A stretch of DNA of 64,000 bases from Natranaerovirga pectinivora (GCF_004342165.1 NZ_SMAL01000001.1:62001-126000), one strand, 5' to 3'. Positions 8,878 to 18,067 are shown, counted from the first letter of the stretch. Translations and numbers: made by a program. The notes: generated from the letters alone by a model not told the origin.

Positions 8878-9249
8878 ATGGCTAATTTTTTAACACTATT
8901 AGGAGCAGGCGTTGAAGCAGGAGCTGAAGCAGGTCAAGCAGGAGGTGGATGGTTAGGAATCATTGTTATTTATGGTGGTTTCCTAGGATTATTATGGTTT
9001 ATAATGATTCGTCCACAAAAAAAACGTCAAAAAGCAGTTATGGATATGCAAAGCAGTATTAAAGTTGGGGATTCAGTGTTAACAACAGGGGGATTATTTG
9101 GTAGAGTTGTTGATGTAGTAAACAACACATTAATCGTTGAATTTGGTACAAACAAAAGTGTAAGAGTACCAATATTAAAAGATGCTGTAGCATCTGTAAG
9201 AGAACCTGAATTAACAATAGTAAGAGAAACAGAAGAAATTGATAAATAG
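8878..9249 (+). CDS. yajC: Preprotein translocase accessory subunit YajC
   Basis: Small single-pass membrane protein of the SecDF-YajC complex. A transmembrane helix spans about residues 22-43 (WLGIIVIYGGFLGLLWFIMI), followed by the family motif RPQKKRQK and a soluble domain with SIKVGDSVLTTGGL. The N-terminus is an unusual Ala/Gly-rich stretch (GAGVEAGAEAGQAGGG). AGGAGG precedes the ATG. secDF itself lies 3.5 kb downstream, separated by a PHP gene on the other strand and by scfAB. Confidence 0.95.
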   Translation: MANFLTLLGAGVEAGAEAGQAGGGWLGIIVIYGGFLGLLWFIMIRPQKKRQKAVMDMQSSIKVGDSVLTTGGLFGRVVDVVNNTLIVEFGTNKSVRVPILKDAVASVREPELTIVRETEEIDK

Positions 9250-9259
9250 TTGGATGATG

Positions 9260-9289
9260 ACCTCACTAATATACTTGGTGAGGTTTTTA
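9260..9289 (+). terminator. Terminator after yajC
   Basis: ACCTCAC and GTGAGGT pair around TAATATACTTG and are followed by five T residues. Confidence 0.8.
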
Positions 9290-9373
9290 TATTGTGAAAT
9301 ATATTTCACCAAATTAATAAAAGTATAAAAATAGAAATAATACGTAGTGTTATTAAAAAGAAACTAGGCTTCT

Positions 9374-9623
9374 CTAATTAAAGGGCTAATATAACCTGAA
9401 TTATTTACGGAACATGCCTAATATGACCAAGAGACTTGATTCTATTAGGGTTCATAGGCAAGATGTACTCGGGTAGTCCATCAATCAGCCTATGGATTCT
9501 AAGAGGGTTAAAGGTCGTAGGTCTGATTTGGTATGCTTTCGTGAATAATTCAGGTATAATATACTTGGCGTCGACCGGCTGAAAGGAAAGGCAGCCAAGT
9601 ATATTATATAGCCCTTTAATTAG
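9374..9623 (+). repeat. Family-1 palindromic element, copy 1 (interrupted)
   Basis: The right arm (9594-9623, 30 nt) is complementary to a left arm that is split: its outer part is at 9374-9393 and its inner part at 9556-9569. The near-invariant core lies at 9567-9596 and contains GGCGTCGAC, then GGCTG and CAGCC flanking AAAGGAAAGG. Pairing stops exactly at the ends of the 30-nt arm. The element lies between convergent yajC and the PHP gene. The left arm is interrupted by a separate 162-nt segment. Confidence 0.85.
9394..9555. repeat. 162-nt insert with terminal inverted repeats inside the family-1 element
   Basis: The segment starts with ACCTGAATTATT (9394-9405) and ends with AATAATTCAGGT (9544-9555), a perfect 12-bp inverted repeat that extends to 16 bp with one mismatch. 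It lies within what should be a continuous palindrome arm, so it is best read as a later insertion. It contains further inverted segments (for example CCTATG / CATAGG) and looks less AT-rich than its surroundings. No transposase is encoded and no clear target-site duplication can be defined. A small non-autonomous element is the working interpretation. Confidence 0.6.
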
Positions 9624-9637
9624 TATCACAAAGTCAC

Positions 9638-10474
9638 TTATATCAAACTTAGTTTTAATTTTTCTAACACTGCATCTGGCACTAAAAGCTTCCCTTTACC
9701 AACACCTAAATCAATAAAAGGCTTATTACTACCATGAAAATCAGAACCCCCAGAAATAAGAAGATCATATTTTTTAGCCAATTGCTTTATATAACTTTGT
9801 TCTGAGCCAGAATGTAGGGAATAAATAGCTTCAATACCATCTAAACCTTCCTCTTTTAAATGTTCAATAAGCCCTATCAAGCCTTTAGTACTTAAATCAT
9901 AGAGAAAAGGATGAGCTAATATTGAAATACCGTTGTACTTTTTTATAAGGTTAATAGCTGATTCAGGAGTGACTTTACTTCTAGGAATAAAAGCAGGACA
10001 ATTGTCCCCAATATATTTTTTAAAAGCCTCATCAATTTTTTTTATATACCCTTTTTTTAGTAACACTTTAGCAAAATGTGCACGAGTTATAACACCATCA
10101 CAAGATTCATTTGATAAATCTTCATTTGAGATATCAATGCCCAATTCATTAAGACGCTCTATCATCATCTCATTCCTATCACTACGGGATTCTTTAAAAG
10201 CATCTAGTTCGTCAATAAAACCTTTGTTGTTCTCGTCAATAAATAAACCTAAAATATGAACATCTTTATTGTTATAACTTGTAGAAAGTTCTATACCACT
10301 AATAACTTCGACACCTAAGGCCGCACCAACTGCTTTAGCTTCTCTTACCCCGTTAATTGTATCATGATCTGTTAATGCAATTGCTTTAATGCCTTTGTTT
10401 TTTGCATAAGTAACCAATTCAGTTGGTGTCATAGTGCCATCAGAAGCATTTGAATGAACATGTAAATCTATCAT
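9638..10474 (-). CDS. PHP-domain phosphoesterase (TrpH/RNase AM-like)
   Basis: Metal-dependent phosphoesterase of the PHP superfamily; relatives hydrolyse 3',5'-nucleotide bisphosphates and act as 5'-3' exonucleases on RNA. Metal-ligand motifs seen: DLHVHSNASDG at the N-terminus, LTDHDTING, SGIELS, and a C-terminal GGSDFHG. At 278 residues it matches the family. The ATG at 10474 follows GGAAGGAAG; a longer N-terminus to 10525 would precede that site. It is transcribed against the surrounding block. The precise substrate is not determined. Confidence 0.9.
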   Translation of the reverse strand: MIDLHVHSNASDGTMTPTELVTYAKNKGIKAIALTDHDTINGVREAKAVGAALGVEVISGIELSTSYNNKDVHILGLFIDENNKGFIDELDAFKESRSDRNEMMIERLNELGIDISNEDLSNESCDGVITRAHFAKVLLKKGYIKKIDEAFKKYIGDNCPAFIPRSKVTPESAINLIKKYNGISILAHPFLYDLSTKGLIGLIEHLKEEGLDGIEAIYSLHSGSEQSYIKQLAKKYDLLISGGSDFHGSNKPFIDLGVGKGKLLVPDAVLEKLKLSLI

Positions 10475-10586
10475 AATTTTTCTTCCTTCCTTATATTTAC
10501 TAATATTGTAATGAAACCTCCACAAACAATCATAAATAATAAATTACCATCGTATAATATTATATAATGAAGTTGGAGGGGAAACA

Positions 10587-10973
10587 ATGCATAAATCAAG
10601 AAGTAGAGTGAATGTAGTTGAAAGATCCAAACCATTATCTGTAATAAAAGGTGTTTTATGGGGCTACATATTTACTGCAATAATGATCTTATTATTAACA
10701 TATCTTCTATTCAAGTTTGATATTACAGAAAGTCAAATATACATAGGCATAGTGGTAACTTATATTTTTTCAACAATTATTGCAGGGTGGATTACAGGAA
10801 AAAGTATTAAAGATAATGCTTGGATTTGGGGAAGTTTAGCTGGATTTATTTATTTTATTCTATTAATAGTTGGATCAGTAATCATTAATCAACAAATAGG
10901 AGCGGTGAAAGAAATATTTACAATGCTAGCCTTATGTGTTGGTGGAGGCACCCTAGGCGGGATGTTTAGTTAG
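10587..10973 (+). CDS. TIGR04086-type four-helix membrane protein
   Basis: A 128-residue protein with a charged N-terminus (MHKSRSRVNVVERSKP) and four predicted membrane helices, with glycine-rich ends (GGGTLGG). It matches the small membrane protein family commonly found beside yajC and scfA in Clostridia, whose function is unknown. The ATG at 10587 follows GGAGGGG. Its conserved position before scfA suggests a link to export or to SCIFF, but nothing in the sequence demonstrates a role. Confidence 0.8.
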   Translation: MHKSRSRVNVVERSKPLSVIKGVLWGYIFTAIMILLLTYLLFKFDITESQIYIGIVVTYIFSTIIAGWITGKSIKDNAWIWGSLAGFIYFILLIVGSVIINQQIGAVKEIFTMLALCVGGGTLGGMFS

Positions 10974-11016
10974 AATTGGGTTATGTTTCAAATTCATAAC
11001 TTATCAATATTTTTCT

Positions 11017-11044
11017 TTGAAAATGGAGAATAGTGTGGTATAAT
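11017..11044 (+). promoter_or_regulatory. Sigma-A-type promoter of scfA
   Basis: TTGAAA (11017-11022) and TATAAT (11039-11044) are 16 bases apart and lie 35 bases upstream of the scfA start. Confidence 0.7.
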
Positions 11045-11078
11045 AATCCAAGTTAAATGGTAAAGGAGGATATTGAAA

Positions 11079-11225
11079 ATGAAACATATAAAAACACTTA
11101 ATACTTCAACATTAAATGAAAGCCTTAAAAAGGGTGGTTGTGGAGAATGTCAAACTTCTTGTCAATCAGCTTGTAAAACATCTTGTACAGTAGGAAATCA
11201 AAGTTGTGAAAATACAGATCGTTAA
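11079..11225 (+). CDS. scfA: SCIFF precursor peptide (six cysteines in forty-five residues)
   Basis: A 48-residue peptide with a leader (MKHIKTLNTSTLNESLKKGG) and a C-terminal core holding six cysteines: CGECQTSCQSACKTSC and then one in NQSCENTDR. This is the family pattern of the near-universal clostridial ranthipeptide precursor. Cysteine sulfurs are linked to neighbouring residues as thioethers by the radical-SAM maturase encoded next. AAAGGAGG lies eight bases upstream of the ATG. Its biological role is not established; quorum-sensing-like functions have been proposed for relatives. Confidence 0.95.
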   Translation: MKHIKTLNTSTLNESLKKGGCGECQTSCQSACKTSCTVGNQSCENTDR

Positions 11226-11231
11226 TTAATG

Positions 11232-11254
11232 AAGCAGTGACAAGTGTCGCTGCT
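11232..11254 (+). terminator. Hairpin between scfA and scfB (possible attenuator)
   Basis: AGCAGTGAC and GTCGCTGCT form a 9-bp stem with one G-U pair. The following tract is TATTAT rather than a clean T run, so it probably only partly stops transcription or protects scfA mRNA, giving more peptide than maturase. Confidence 0.55.
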
Positions 11255-11298
11255 TATTATCTGTAACGGGTCGCTATTTGGATGAAAGGAGAATCATT

Positions 11299-12651
11299 TT
11301 GATTCATCAATATAAAAGCAATGGGATTAACATCGTCTTAGATGTATGTAGTGGATCTATCCATATTGTTGATGATATGGTTTATGACATTATTGGTCTT
11401 TTTGAAAAAGAAAATGAGGATAGTATTGTCGCTAAATTAAGTCAACAATACAATAAAGCAGATGTTATTGAAGGTATAGAAGAAGTAAAAGAATTAGTAA
11501 ATGCCCAGTTGTTGTTTACGGAAGATACATATAAGGAACATATACCAACAATTAAATCAACTGAAAAAGTCGTAAAGGCACTATGTTTACATATAGCCCA
11601 TGATTGTAACTTAGCGTGTAAATATTGTTTTGCAGGTGAAGGGGAATACCATGGTGGCCGTTCTATGATGTCTTTAGAAGTTGGTAAAAAAGCCATAGAT
11701 TTTCTTATTAAAAATTCAGGGAAGCGTAAAAACCTAGAAATTGATTTCTTTGGTGGAGAACCATTAATGAACTTTGATGTGGTTAAGAAAATCGTTGACT
11801 ATGCAAGAAGTAGAGAAAAAGAACATAATAAGAATTTTAGATTTACAATGACGACAAATGGTATTTTACTCAGTGAGGAAGTACAAAACTACTTGAATGA
11901 GAATATGCACAATGTTGTATTAAGTATTGATGGTAGAAAATCCATTAATGATGCAATGAGACCATCTACAAATGGTAAAGGGAGTTATGAAATAATCTTA
12001 CCTAAATTCAAAGAGTTCGTTTCTAAAAGAGGACAAAAAGATTATTATGTAAGAGGAACATTTACACATCATAATTTGGATTTTGCAGAAGATGTATTGC
12101 ATTTAGCAGATGAAGGATTTAAACAGATTTCTGTAGAACCTGTTGTTGCACCTGATGAGATGCACTATAGTTTGAAAAAAGAAGACTTAGAAACTTTATT
12201 TGCAGAGTATGATAAACTAGCTTTAAAAATGATTGACCGATTTAAAGAAGGACAAGAATTTAATTTTTTTCATTTTATGATTGATTTAAACCAAGGACCT
12301 TGTATTTCTAAAAGATTAGCAGGATGTGGCTCAGGGAATGAGTATCTAGCAGTAACACCTTGGGGTGATTTATACCCTTGTCATCAATATGTAGGGTTGG
12401 AAGAATTCTTAATGGGTAATCTTGATACTGGTGTAACCAATAAGGAAACTCAGAAGGAATTTAGCAACTGTAATGTTTATACGAAAGAAAAATGCAATAA
12501 TTGCTGGGCAAAATTTTATTGCAGTGGTGGATGTAGTGCAAATTCTTATCAATTCCATGGGAATATCTATGATGTATATGATATTGGTTGTGAATTGGAG
12601 AAAAAAAGAATTGAGTGTGCTATCATGATGAAGGCAAAATTGTCTGAATAG
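11299..12651 (+). CDS. scfB: Radical-SAM/SPASM thioether maturase of SCIFF
   Basis: Installs thioether crosslinks in the ScfA peptide. It begins with a RiPP-recognition-type region (MIHQYKSNGINIVLDVCSGS), has the radical-SAM CxxxCxxC at Cys103, Cys107 and Cys110, and a SPASM region with cysteines in GPCISKRLAGCGSG, LYPCHQY, CNNCWAKFYCSGGC and DIGC for auxiliary clusters. The TTG at 11299 is chosen because it follows AAAGGAG with proper spacing and gives the family's normal N-terminus; the in-frame TTG at 11278 lies upstream of that site. It forms an operon with scfA and lies just before secDF, as in many Clostridia. Confidence 0.95.
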   Translation: MIHQYKSNGINIVLDVCSGSIHIVDDMVYDIIGLFEKENEDSIVAKLSQQYNKADVIEGIEEVKELVNAQLLFTEDTYKEHIPTIKSTEKVVKALCLHIAHDCNLACKYCFAGEGEYHGGRSMMSLEVGKKAIDFLIKNSGKRKNLEIDFFGGEPLMNFDVVKKIVDYARSREKEHNKNFRFTMTTNGILLSEEVQNYLNENMHNVVLSIDGRKSINDAMRPSTNGKGSYEIILPKFKEFVSKRGQKDYYVRGTFTHHNLDFAEDVLHLADEGFKQISVEPVVAPDEMHYSLKKEDLETLFAEYDKLALKMIDRFKEGQEFNFFHFMIDLNQGPCISKRLAGCGSGNEYLAVTPWGDLYPCHQYVGLEEFLMGNLDTGVTNKETQKEFSNCNVYTKEKCNNCWAKFYCSGGCSANSYQFHGNIYDVYDIGCELEKKRIECAIMMKAKLSE

Positions 12652-12675
12652 GTTGTTATTGGTATGCATTAATTC

Positions 12676-12704
12676 TTGACTAATGTGTTCATAGAACCTA
12701 TAAT
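12676..12704 (+). promoter_or_regulatory. Sigma-A-type promoter of secDF
   Basis: TTGACT (12676-12681) and TATAAT (12699-12704) with a 17-base spacer, 54 bases upstream of the secDF ATG. Confidence 0.75.
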
Positions 12705-12758
12705 TGAATGGAACATAAAAAAACAAAGACATATTATTACTTAAGGAGGAAGTTTTTT

Positions 12759-14900
12759 ATGAAGGGGAAAAGTCTATTAGGTCTTCTATTAGCTTTAGTA
12801 ATCATTGCTAGTAGTATATTTGTAGCGGTATCTGGAATAGGTCCAGATAAAATTGGGAGTGCAGAAGATATAAGGTTAGGGTTGGACTTAGCTGGTGGTG
12901 TGAGTATTACTTATGAAGCTGTTACAGAAAGCTTTACAGAGCAAGAAATGGCAGATACCATTTATAGATTACAAAGACGTGCAGATAGATTCAGTACAGA
13001 AGCAGAGGTTTATAGAGAAGGTAGAACTAGAATCAATATTGATATTCCTGGTGTTTCAGATGCCAATGATATTCTTGAACAATTAGGAAGACCAGGGGCA
13101 TTAGAATTTAGAGATGAAGATAATAATATTATCGTAACAGGAGCAGATGTTGTAAATGCTACGGCAATTACATCTCAAAATAATATTGGTCAATTAGAGT
13201 ATTCTGTATCTCTTGAATTTAATCAAGAAGGTGCAAGAAAATTTGAAGAAGGAACAAGAGCCAATGTTGGTAAAAGAATATTTATATATTATGATAATGC
13301 GTTAGAAAGCATGCCTATTGTTCGTCAGCCTATAGCAGGTGGGAATGCAAGTATTTCAGATATATCAACATTTGAAGTAGCAAGAGACTTGGCATCAACC
13401 ATTAGAATAGGGGCATTACCTATTGAATTAAAAGAATTACGTTCTAATATTGTAGGTGCAAAATTAGGACAAGATGCAATAGATGCAAGTATTTTAGCAG
13501 GGTTAGTTGGTTTAGCCTTAGTGATATTATTTATGATTGCTATGTATAAAGTGCCTGGTGTTGTAGCTGGTTTAGCTTTATTATTATACGTATCATTAAT
13601 GATTATCTTTATTAATTTATTTAATATTACATTAACATTACCTGGTATTGCAGGTATTATCTTATCTATTGGTATGGCAGTAGATGCTAATGTTATTATT
13701 TTCTCAAGAATCAAAGAAGAATTGGCTGCAGAAAAAACATTAAGATCATCTATTAAATCAGGCTTTAATAAAGCAACATCTGCTATATTAGATGGGAATA
13801 TTACAACCCTTATAGCTGCTATCGTTTTATTCTGGCAAGGAACAGGTCCAATTAGAGGATTTGCTCAGACTTTAGGGCTAGGTATTATTTTATCTATGAT
13901 TACAGCTTTATTGGTATCTAGAGTATTAATGAACTTATTTATGCAAGCTGGTCTAAAAGATAGAAAATTATATGGCATACAAAAAGAAATTAAGGTATTT
14001 GATGTTATTAAAAATACAAAAAGATGGTTCGTTATTTCTATAGCAGTTATCCTTGTTGGATTGGTTGCTATGCCAATTAATTTAGGTACAATGGGAGATA
14101 TCTTAAATTATGATATTGAATTTGTTGGTGGGACTTCTACATTAGTTGAATTTAATGAAGAAATGACCTTTGATCAAATAGAGCAAAATGTAAGACCACT
14201 TGTAGCTGAAGCTACAGGGGACAATAATCCTCAGCTTCAAAGAGTTACAGGTACTAGCCAAGTTATTATTAAAACAAGAGAATTAGGTGTGGCAGAAAGA
14301 TCTGCGCTATATGAAATACTTGGTGAAAACTTTGGAGTAGAGGCCAATGCAATTACAAGTGAAGGTATTAGTGCAACAGTTAGTAGTGAAATGAGAAACG
14401 ATGCAATTATAGCAGTGATTATTGCTGCAATAGCAATGTTAATTTATATAACAATAAGATTTAGAGATGTTACATTTGGGGCAAGTGCAGTAGTAGCATT
14501 ATTACATGATATTCTTGTTGTATTAGCTGTTTATTCTGTGTTTAGAATACCAATTAACAACTCATTTATTGCGGCAATGTTAACAATAGTAGGTTACTCT
14601 ATCAATGATACCATTGTATTATTTGATAGAATAAGAGAGAACAAAGTTGATATGAAACGTGGAGACTATAAAGGACTTATTAATTCAAGTATAAGTCAAA
14701 CAATAGGGCGTTCCATCAATACCTCTATTACAACATTCTTAATGATATCTATGTTATTTGTTATAGGTTTTGGAATTACATCATTAAGAGAATTTGCACT
14801 ACCATTAATGGTTGGTATATTAAGTGGTACTTACTCTTCAATCTTTATTGCAAGTCCACTTTGGAATATATTAAAGAAAAAAGAAGCGAAAAAAGCTTAA
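12759..14900 (+). CDS. secDF: Fused protein-export membrane protein SecDF
   Basis: Proton-driven component that pulls exported proteins through SecYEG. The SecD half has the GLDLAGG motif (usually GLDLRGG), the DIPGVSDAN segment and six helices. The SecF half begins at about residue 425 with FVGGTSTLVEF and ends with the NDTIVLFDRIRENK motif. At 713 residues this is a natural fusion with a shortened SecD periplasmic region. The ATG at 12759 follows AAGGAGGAAG; a longer N-terminus would place the start upstream of that site. YajC, its partner, is encoded 3.5 kb upstream. Confidence 0.95.
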   Translation: MKGKSLLGLLLALVIIASSIFVAVSGIGPDKIGSAEDIRLGLDLAGGVSITYEAVTESFTEQEMADTIYRLQRRADRFSTEAEVYREGRTRINIDIPGVSDANDILEQLGRPGALEFRDEDNNIIVTGADVVNATAITSQNNIGQLEYSVSLEFNQEGARKFEEGTRANVGKRIFIYYDNALESMPIVRQPIAGGNASISDISTFEVARDLASTIRIGALPIELKELRSNIVGAKLGQDAIDASILAGLVGLALVILFMIAMYKVPGVVAGLALLLYVSLMIIFINLFNITLTLPGIAGIILSIGMAVDANVIIFSRIKEELAAEKTLRSSIKSGFNKATSAILDGNITTLIAAIVLFWQGTGPIRGFAQTLGLGIILSMITALLVSRVLMNLFMQAGLKDRKLYGIQKEIKVFDVIKNTKRWFVISIAVILVGLVAMPINLGTMGDILNYDIEFVGGTSTLVEFNEEMTFDQIEQNVRPLVAEATGDNNPQLQRVTGTSQVIIKTRELGVAERSALYEILGENFGVEANAITSEGISATVSSEMRNDAIIAVIIAAIAMLIYITIRFRDVTFGASAVVALLHDILVVLAVYSVFRIPINNSFIAAMLTIVGYSINDTIVLFDRIRENKVDMKRGDYKGLINSSISQTIGRSINTSITTFLMISMLFVIGFGITSLREFALPLMVGILSGTYSSIFIASPLWNILKKKEAKKA

Positions 14901-14922
14901 TAACTAGATAGTGAGTAATATG

Positions 14923-14953
14923 GTAGCGGAGAATTTATTCTCCGCTACTTTCA
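14923..14953 (+). terminator. Terminator after secDF
   Basis: GTAGCGGAGAAT and ATTCTCCGCTAC form a perfect 12-bp stem around TT, followed by a short T-rich tract. Confidence 0.8.
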
Positions 14954-15023
14954 AGTCTATCCCTTAGTTACTATGAAGTGTTACTATTGGTTTTAAATGT
15001 GAAGAAGTTTTTAGGAGGTTAAT

Positions 15024-17105
15024 ATGGTACCTAAAAAAACCATCTGGGAGTTTAAACAAACAGATAGTCCTATAGAAAAAATTATGCAGTTTGCCAAAGT
15101 CCCTAAGCCTATAGCTACTATATTGGCTAATAGAGGGATTGACGACAAAGATAAACTAAATCTATTCTTAAATCCTTCAAAAGAACAATTTCATAACCCT
15201 TTTTTATTAAAAGACATGGACAAGGCAGTAAATAGGATTCTACAAGGCATTGATTTAAATGAAAAAATATGTATATATGGGGATTACGATGTTGACGGCA
15301 TTACAAGTACAAGTACTTTATACCTATTCTTAAAAAAAGAACTGGGTGCTAATGTGATTTATTATATACCCAATCGATTAGAAGAAGGATATGGCATCAA
15401 TACAGGGGCACTAAAAGCCATTAAGGAAATGGGTGTTGATCTTGTTATAACCGTTGATACAGGCATTACTGCCATTGGAGAATGTTCTTATGGTAGAGAA
15501 ATTGGTTTAGATATGATCATAACAGATCATCATGAATGTCAAGAGGGTATACCTGAAGCCATTGCTGTTGTTAATCCTAAACGAAAAGATTGTAATTACC
15601 CATTTAAAATGCTAGCTGGTGTTGGTGTTGTTTTTAAGCTTATACATGCCTTAAGTATTGAAGCTTCTAATATTTCAATGGATACAATATGGAAATACCT
15701 TGATATTGTGGCAATTGGGACAGTGGCAGATATTGTACCTTTAGTGGATGAAAATAGAATTATTACATTCAATGCCTTTAAGACCATTCCAAGCACATGG
15801 AATATTGGATTAAAATCATTGTTGGCTATAAGTGAGTATAAGCCAGAGAATAAAATGACAGCAGGATTTATTGGTTTTAGATTAGCCCCTAGGTTAAATG
15901 CTGGTGGGCGTATAGGTGATGCAAAGAGGGGCGTAGAATTATTTATAACAGAGGATTATAACCATGCACTAGAAATAGCAGAAGAACTTAATAAGGAAAA
16001 TAGATTGAGGCAAGAATTAGAAGAAAAGATATTCAATGAAGCTGTTAAAATAATTGAAGAAGAACACGATGTTGAAAATGAGAAGATTTTAGTTGTTGCA
16101 TCTTCCCATTGGCACCATGGCGTAATCGGTATAGTATCCTCTAGAATAACAGAAAAATATTATAGACCAAGTATAATATTATGTATTGAAGAGGGTATTG
16201 CCTCAGGATCTGCAAGAAGTGTTGAGGGGTTTAGTATTTTTGATGCCCTCAGTAGCACAAAACATCTCATGAATAAATTCGGTGGACATGATATGGCTGC
16301 TGGTATGTCATTGGATGAGGATAAAATTCCATTATTAAGACAAAATTTAAATGAATATGCTTTAAAAGAAATGACAGAAGACACATTAATTCCTAAACTA
16401 AAGGCTGATATGGCCATTGGTATTGAAGAAGTAACTTTATCTCTAGTAGAGAAAATAGAGGCTTTGGAACCCTATGGGTTAGGTAATCCAGAACCATTAT
16501 TTGTGGTAAAAGGTGTAACCCATACTATAAAAGCAATAGGTAAAGATAGTACCCATTTAAGAATTGATGTAAAAGAGAAGGATAAGAGAATCAATGGTAT
16601 TGGATTTAATATGGCCAATTTTTGTGATTATTTTGAGGAAGGTAGTCATTTGGAAATTTTATGTGCTTTATCAATTAATGAGTGGAATGGGTTAAAAAGT
16701 TCCCAAATGATGATAAAAGATATACGACATCCTGAAAAATTAGTAATGGGGCTAAAAAACAACATAAGTGATTATAATAAAACCAAAAAAACAGGAGATA
16801 ATGAGCTAAAGGATTTATTAATTAAATATGGATTAATCAATGTTTCAAGAGGTGAATTTGAACTCATCTATAAAAAGCTAAATTATTTCTATAAGATAGA
16901 CAAGAAAAGTATTACAATATTTAATTTAATTAATAAATACGAAGATGATGAATTTATAAAGGTGTTAATTGTATTAGATGTCTTTATTGAGTTAGGTATA
17001 GTAACATTAAAGCTAGATTTACCATATATTACTTTCGACTTAATTAAAAACAAAAAAGTTGAATTAGAAAATTCAATATTGTACAACTTAATAAGAGAAG
17101 CTTAA
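15024..17105 (+). CDS. recJ: Single-stranded-DNA-specific exonuclease RecJ
   Basis: 5'-3' ssDNA exonuclease of recombination and mismatch repair. The DHH phosphoesterase domain shows YGDYDVDGITS, VDTGIT and the DHH triad at residues 168-170. The DHHA1 domain has the HHGVIGIVSSRI and GGHDMAAGMSL motifs, followed by an OB-fold region. The length of 693 residues includes a C-terminal extension of about 120 residues, as often seen in Clostridia. The ATG follows GGAGG. It lies in the order recJ-apt-relA, conserved across the class. Confidence 0.95.
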   Translation: MVPKKTIWEFKQTDSPIEKIMQFAKVPKPIATILANRGIDDKDKLNLFLNPSKEQFHNPFLLKDMDKAVNRILQGIDLNEKICIYGDYDVDGITSTSTLYLFLKKELGANVIYYIPNRLEEGYGINTGALKAIKEMGVDLVITVDTGITAIGECSYGREIGLDMIITDHHECQEGIPEAIAVVNPKRKDCNYPFKMLAGVGVVFKLIHALSIEASNISMDTIWKYLDIVAIGTVADIVPLVDENRIITFNAFKTIPSTWNIGLKSLLAISEYKPENKMTAGFIGFRLAPRLNAGGRIGDAKRGVELFITEDYNHALEIAEELNKENRLRQELEEKIFNEAVKIIEEEHDVENEKILVVASSHWHHGVIGIVSSRITEKYYRPSIILCIEEGIASGSARSVEGFSIFDALSSTKHLMNKFGGHDMAAGMSLDEDKIPLLRQNLNEYALKEMTEDTLIPKLKADMAIGIEEVTLSLVEKIEALEPYGLGNPEPLFVVKGVTHTIKAIGKDSTHLRIDVKEKDKRINGIGFNMANFCDYFEEGSHLEILCALSINEWNGLKSSQMMIKDIRHPEKLVMGLKNNISDYNKTKKTGDNELKDLLIKYGLINVSRGEFELIYKKLNYFYKIDKKSITIFNLINKYEDDEFIKVLIVLDVFIELGIVTLKLDLPYITFDLIKNKKVELENSILYNLIREA

Positions 17106-17179
17106 ACTAATAAAAGTTTTGCCTTATAAATAAAACAATGATATACTTAGTAAGGATTAGCATATAAGGAGCGATGAAG

Positions 17180-17704
17180 ATGAATTTAAAAAAACTAATT
17201 AGAAATGTCCCTAACTTTCCTAAGGAAGGTATTATATTTAGAGATATAACAACTATTTTACAAAGTCCAGAAGGATTAAAGTGGGCAATAGAGAGTATGG
17301 AAAAATCTTTAGAGGGTCTTGAGTTTGATTACATAATTGGGCCTGAATCTAGAGGGTTTATTTTTGGTGTGCCACTAGCTTATAATTTAGGTAAAGGGTT
17401 TATACCAGTAAGAAAAGAAGGTAAATTACCTTATACAACAAAAAGCAAAGCTTATGACTTAGAATATGGTACAGCAACTATCGAAGTGCATACAGATGCA
17501 TTTACACCAGGACAAAAAGTTGTTATAGTAGACGATTTATTAGCAACTGGTGGAACTTCTAAAGCCATTATTGACTTAGTTGAAGAAATGGGTGGCGAAG
17601 TAGTAAAGTTAGTTTACTTAATTGAATTAGACTTTTTACAAGGTAGAAAAGTTTTAGGGGATTATAACGTAACATCATTAATAAATTATGATGATGAAGA
17701 ATAA
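17180..17704 (+). CDS. apt: Adenine phosphoribosyltransferase
   Basis: Converts adenine and PRPP to AMP (purine salvage). The PRPP-binding motif VVIVDDLLATGGTSKA and the N-terminal FPKEGIIFRDITT segment identify it. At 174 residues the length is normal. An ATG at 17174 is also in frame, but it would lie only two bases after AAGGAG; the ATG at 17180 has eight-base spacing and gives the usual N-terminus. Confidence 0.95.
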   Translation: MNLKKLIRNVPNFPKEGIIFRDITTILQSPEGLKWAIESMEKSLEGLEFDYIIGPESRGFIFGVPLAYNLGKGFIPVRKEGKLPYTTKSKAYDLEYGTATIEVHTDAFTPGQKVVIVDDLLATGGTSKAIIDLVEEMGGEVVKLVYLIELDFLQGRKVLGDYNVTSLINYDDEE

Positions 17705-18067
17705 TATATAAAAGATAAAATGAGACACATAGTGTTTCTTAATGAGTGTCGATTAGTGTCGGCACTCATTTGTAAATTTAAAATTTAAAGAAGTTGCTTT
17801 GTGAATATTATAAAATATGATAGGGCTAGGGATTTCTTAATAAGTAATAACCAGTAGACACCCATCCTATATAGAAGGATTTTTGATTTATAAGAGGGTT
17901 TTGAAAGGCTGTTATGTTTTTAATATCCTGTTATATATGAAAAATTCTAATTGACAATTTAACAATAATTATCTAAAAGGCGGCGTCTTTTCTTGCAATT
18001 TATTATAAAAAAAACTATAATATATTAAAATATGACTTTAATTAATAGAAATCACGGGTGAGTGCTT
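17705..18067 (+). other. apt-relA intergenic region
   Basis: This 363-base stretch has no gene. It holds a possible terminator at 17741-17770 (AATGAGTG and CACTCATT around a GTGTCGGC-containing loop, without a strong T run), a short ATCCT/AGGAT hairpin near 17874, and the relA promoter at 17993-18021. Confidence 0.6.
17993..18021 (+). promoter_or_regulatory. Sigma-A-type promoter of relA
   Basis: TTGCAA (17993-17998) and TATAAT (18016-18021) with exactly 17 bases between, 46 bases before the relA ATG. Confidence 0.75.

Noticed and set aside
9374-9623. Integron attC site or CRISPR repeat
   Set aside because: No attC core sites (GTTRRRY/RYYYAAC pairs), no array of regularly spaced copies, and no cas or integrase gene nearby.
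9405-9629. A 74-codon minus-strand frame sharing the peptide CLSFQPVDAK with a frame at 35642-35857
   Set aside because: The shared peptide is only the translation of the conserved palindrome core. The frames have no ribosome sites and the flanking parts are unrelated, so these are not genes.
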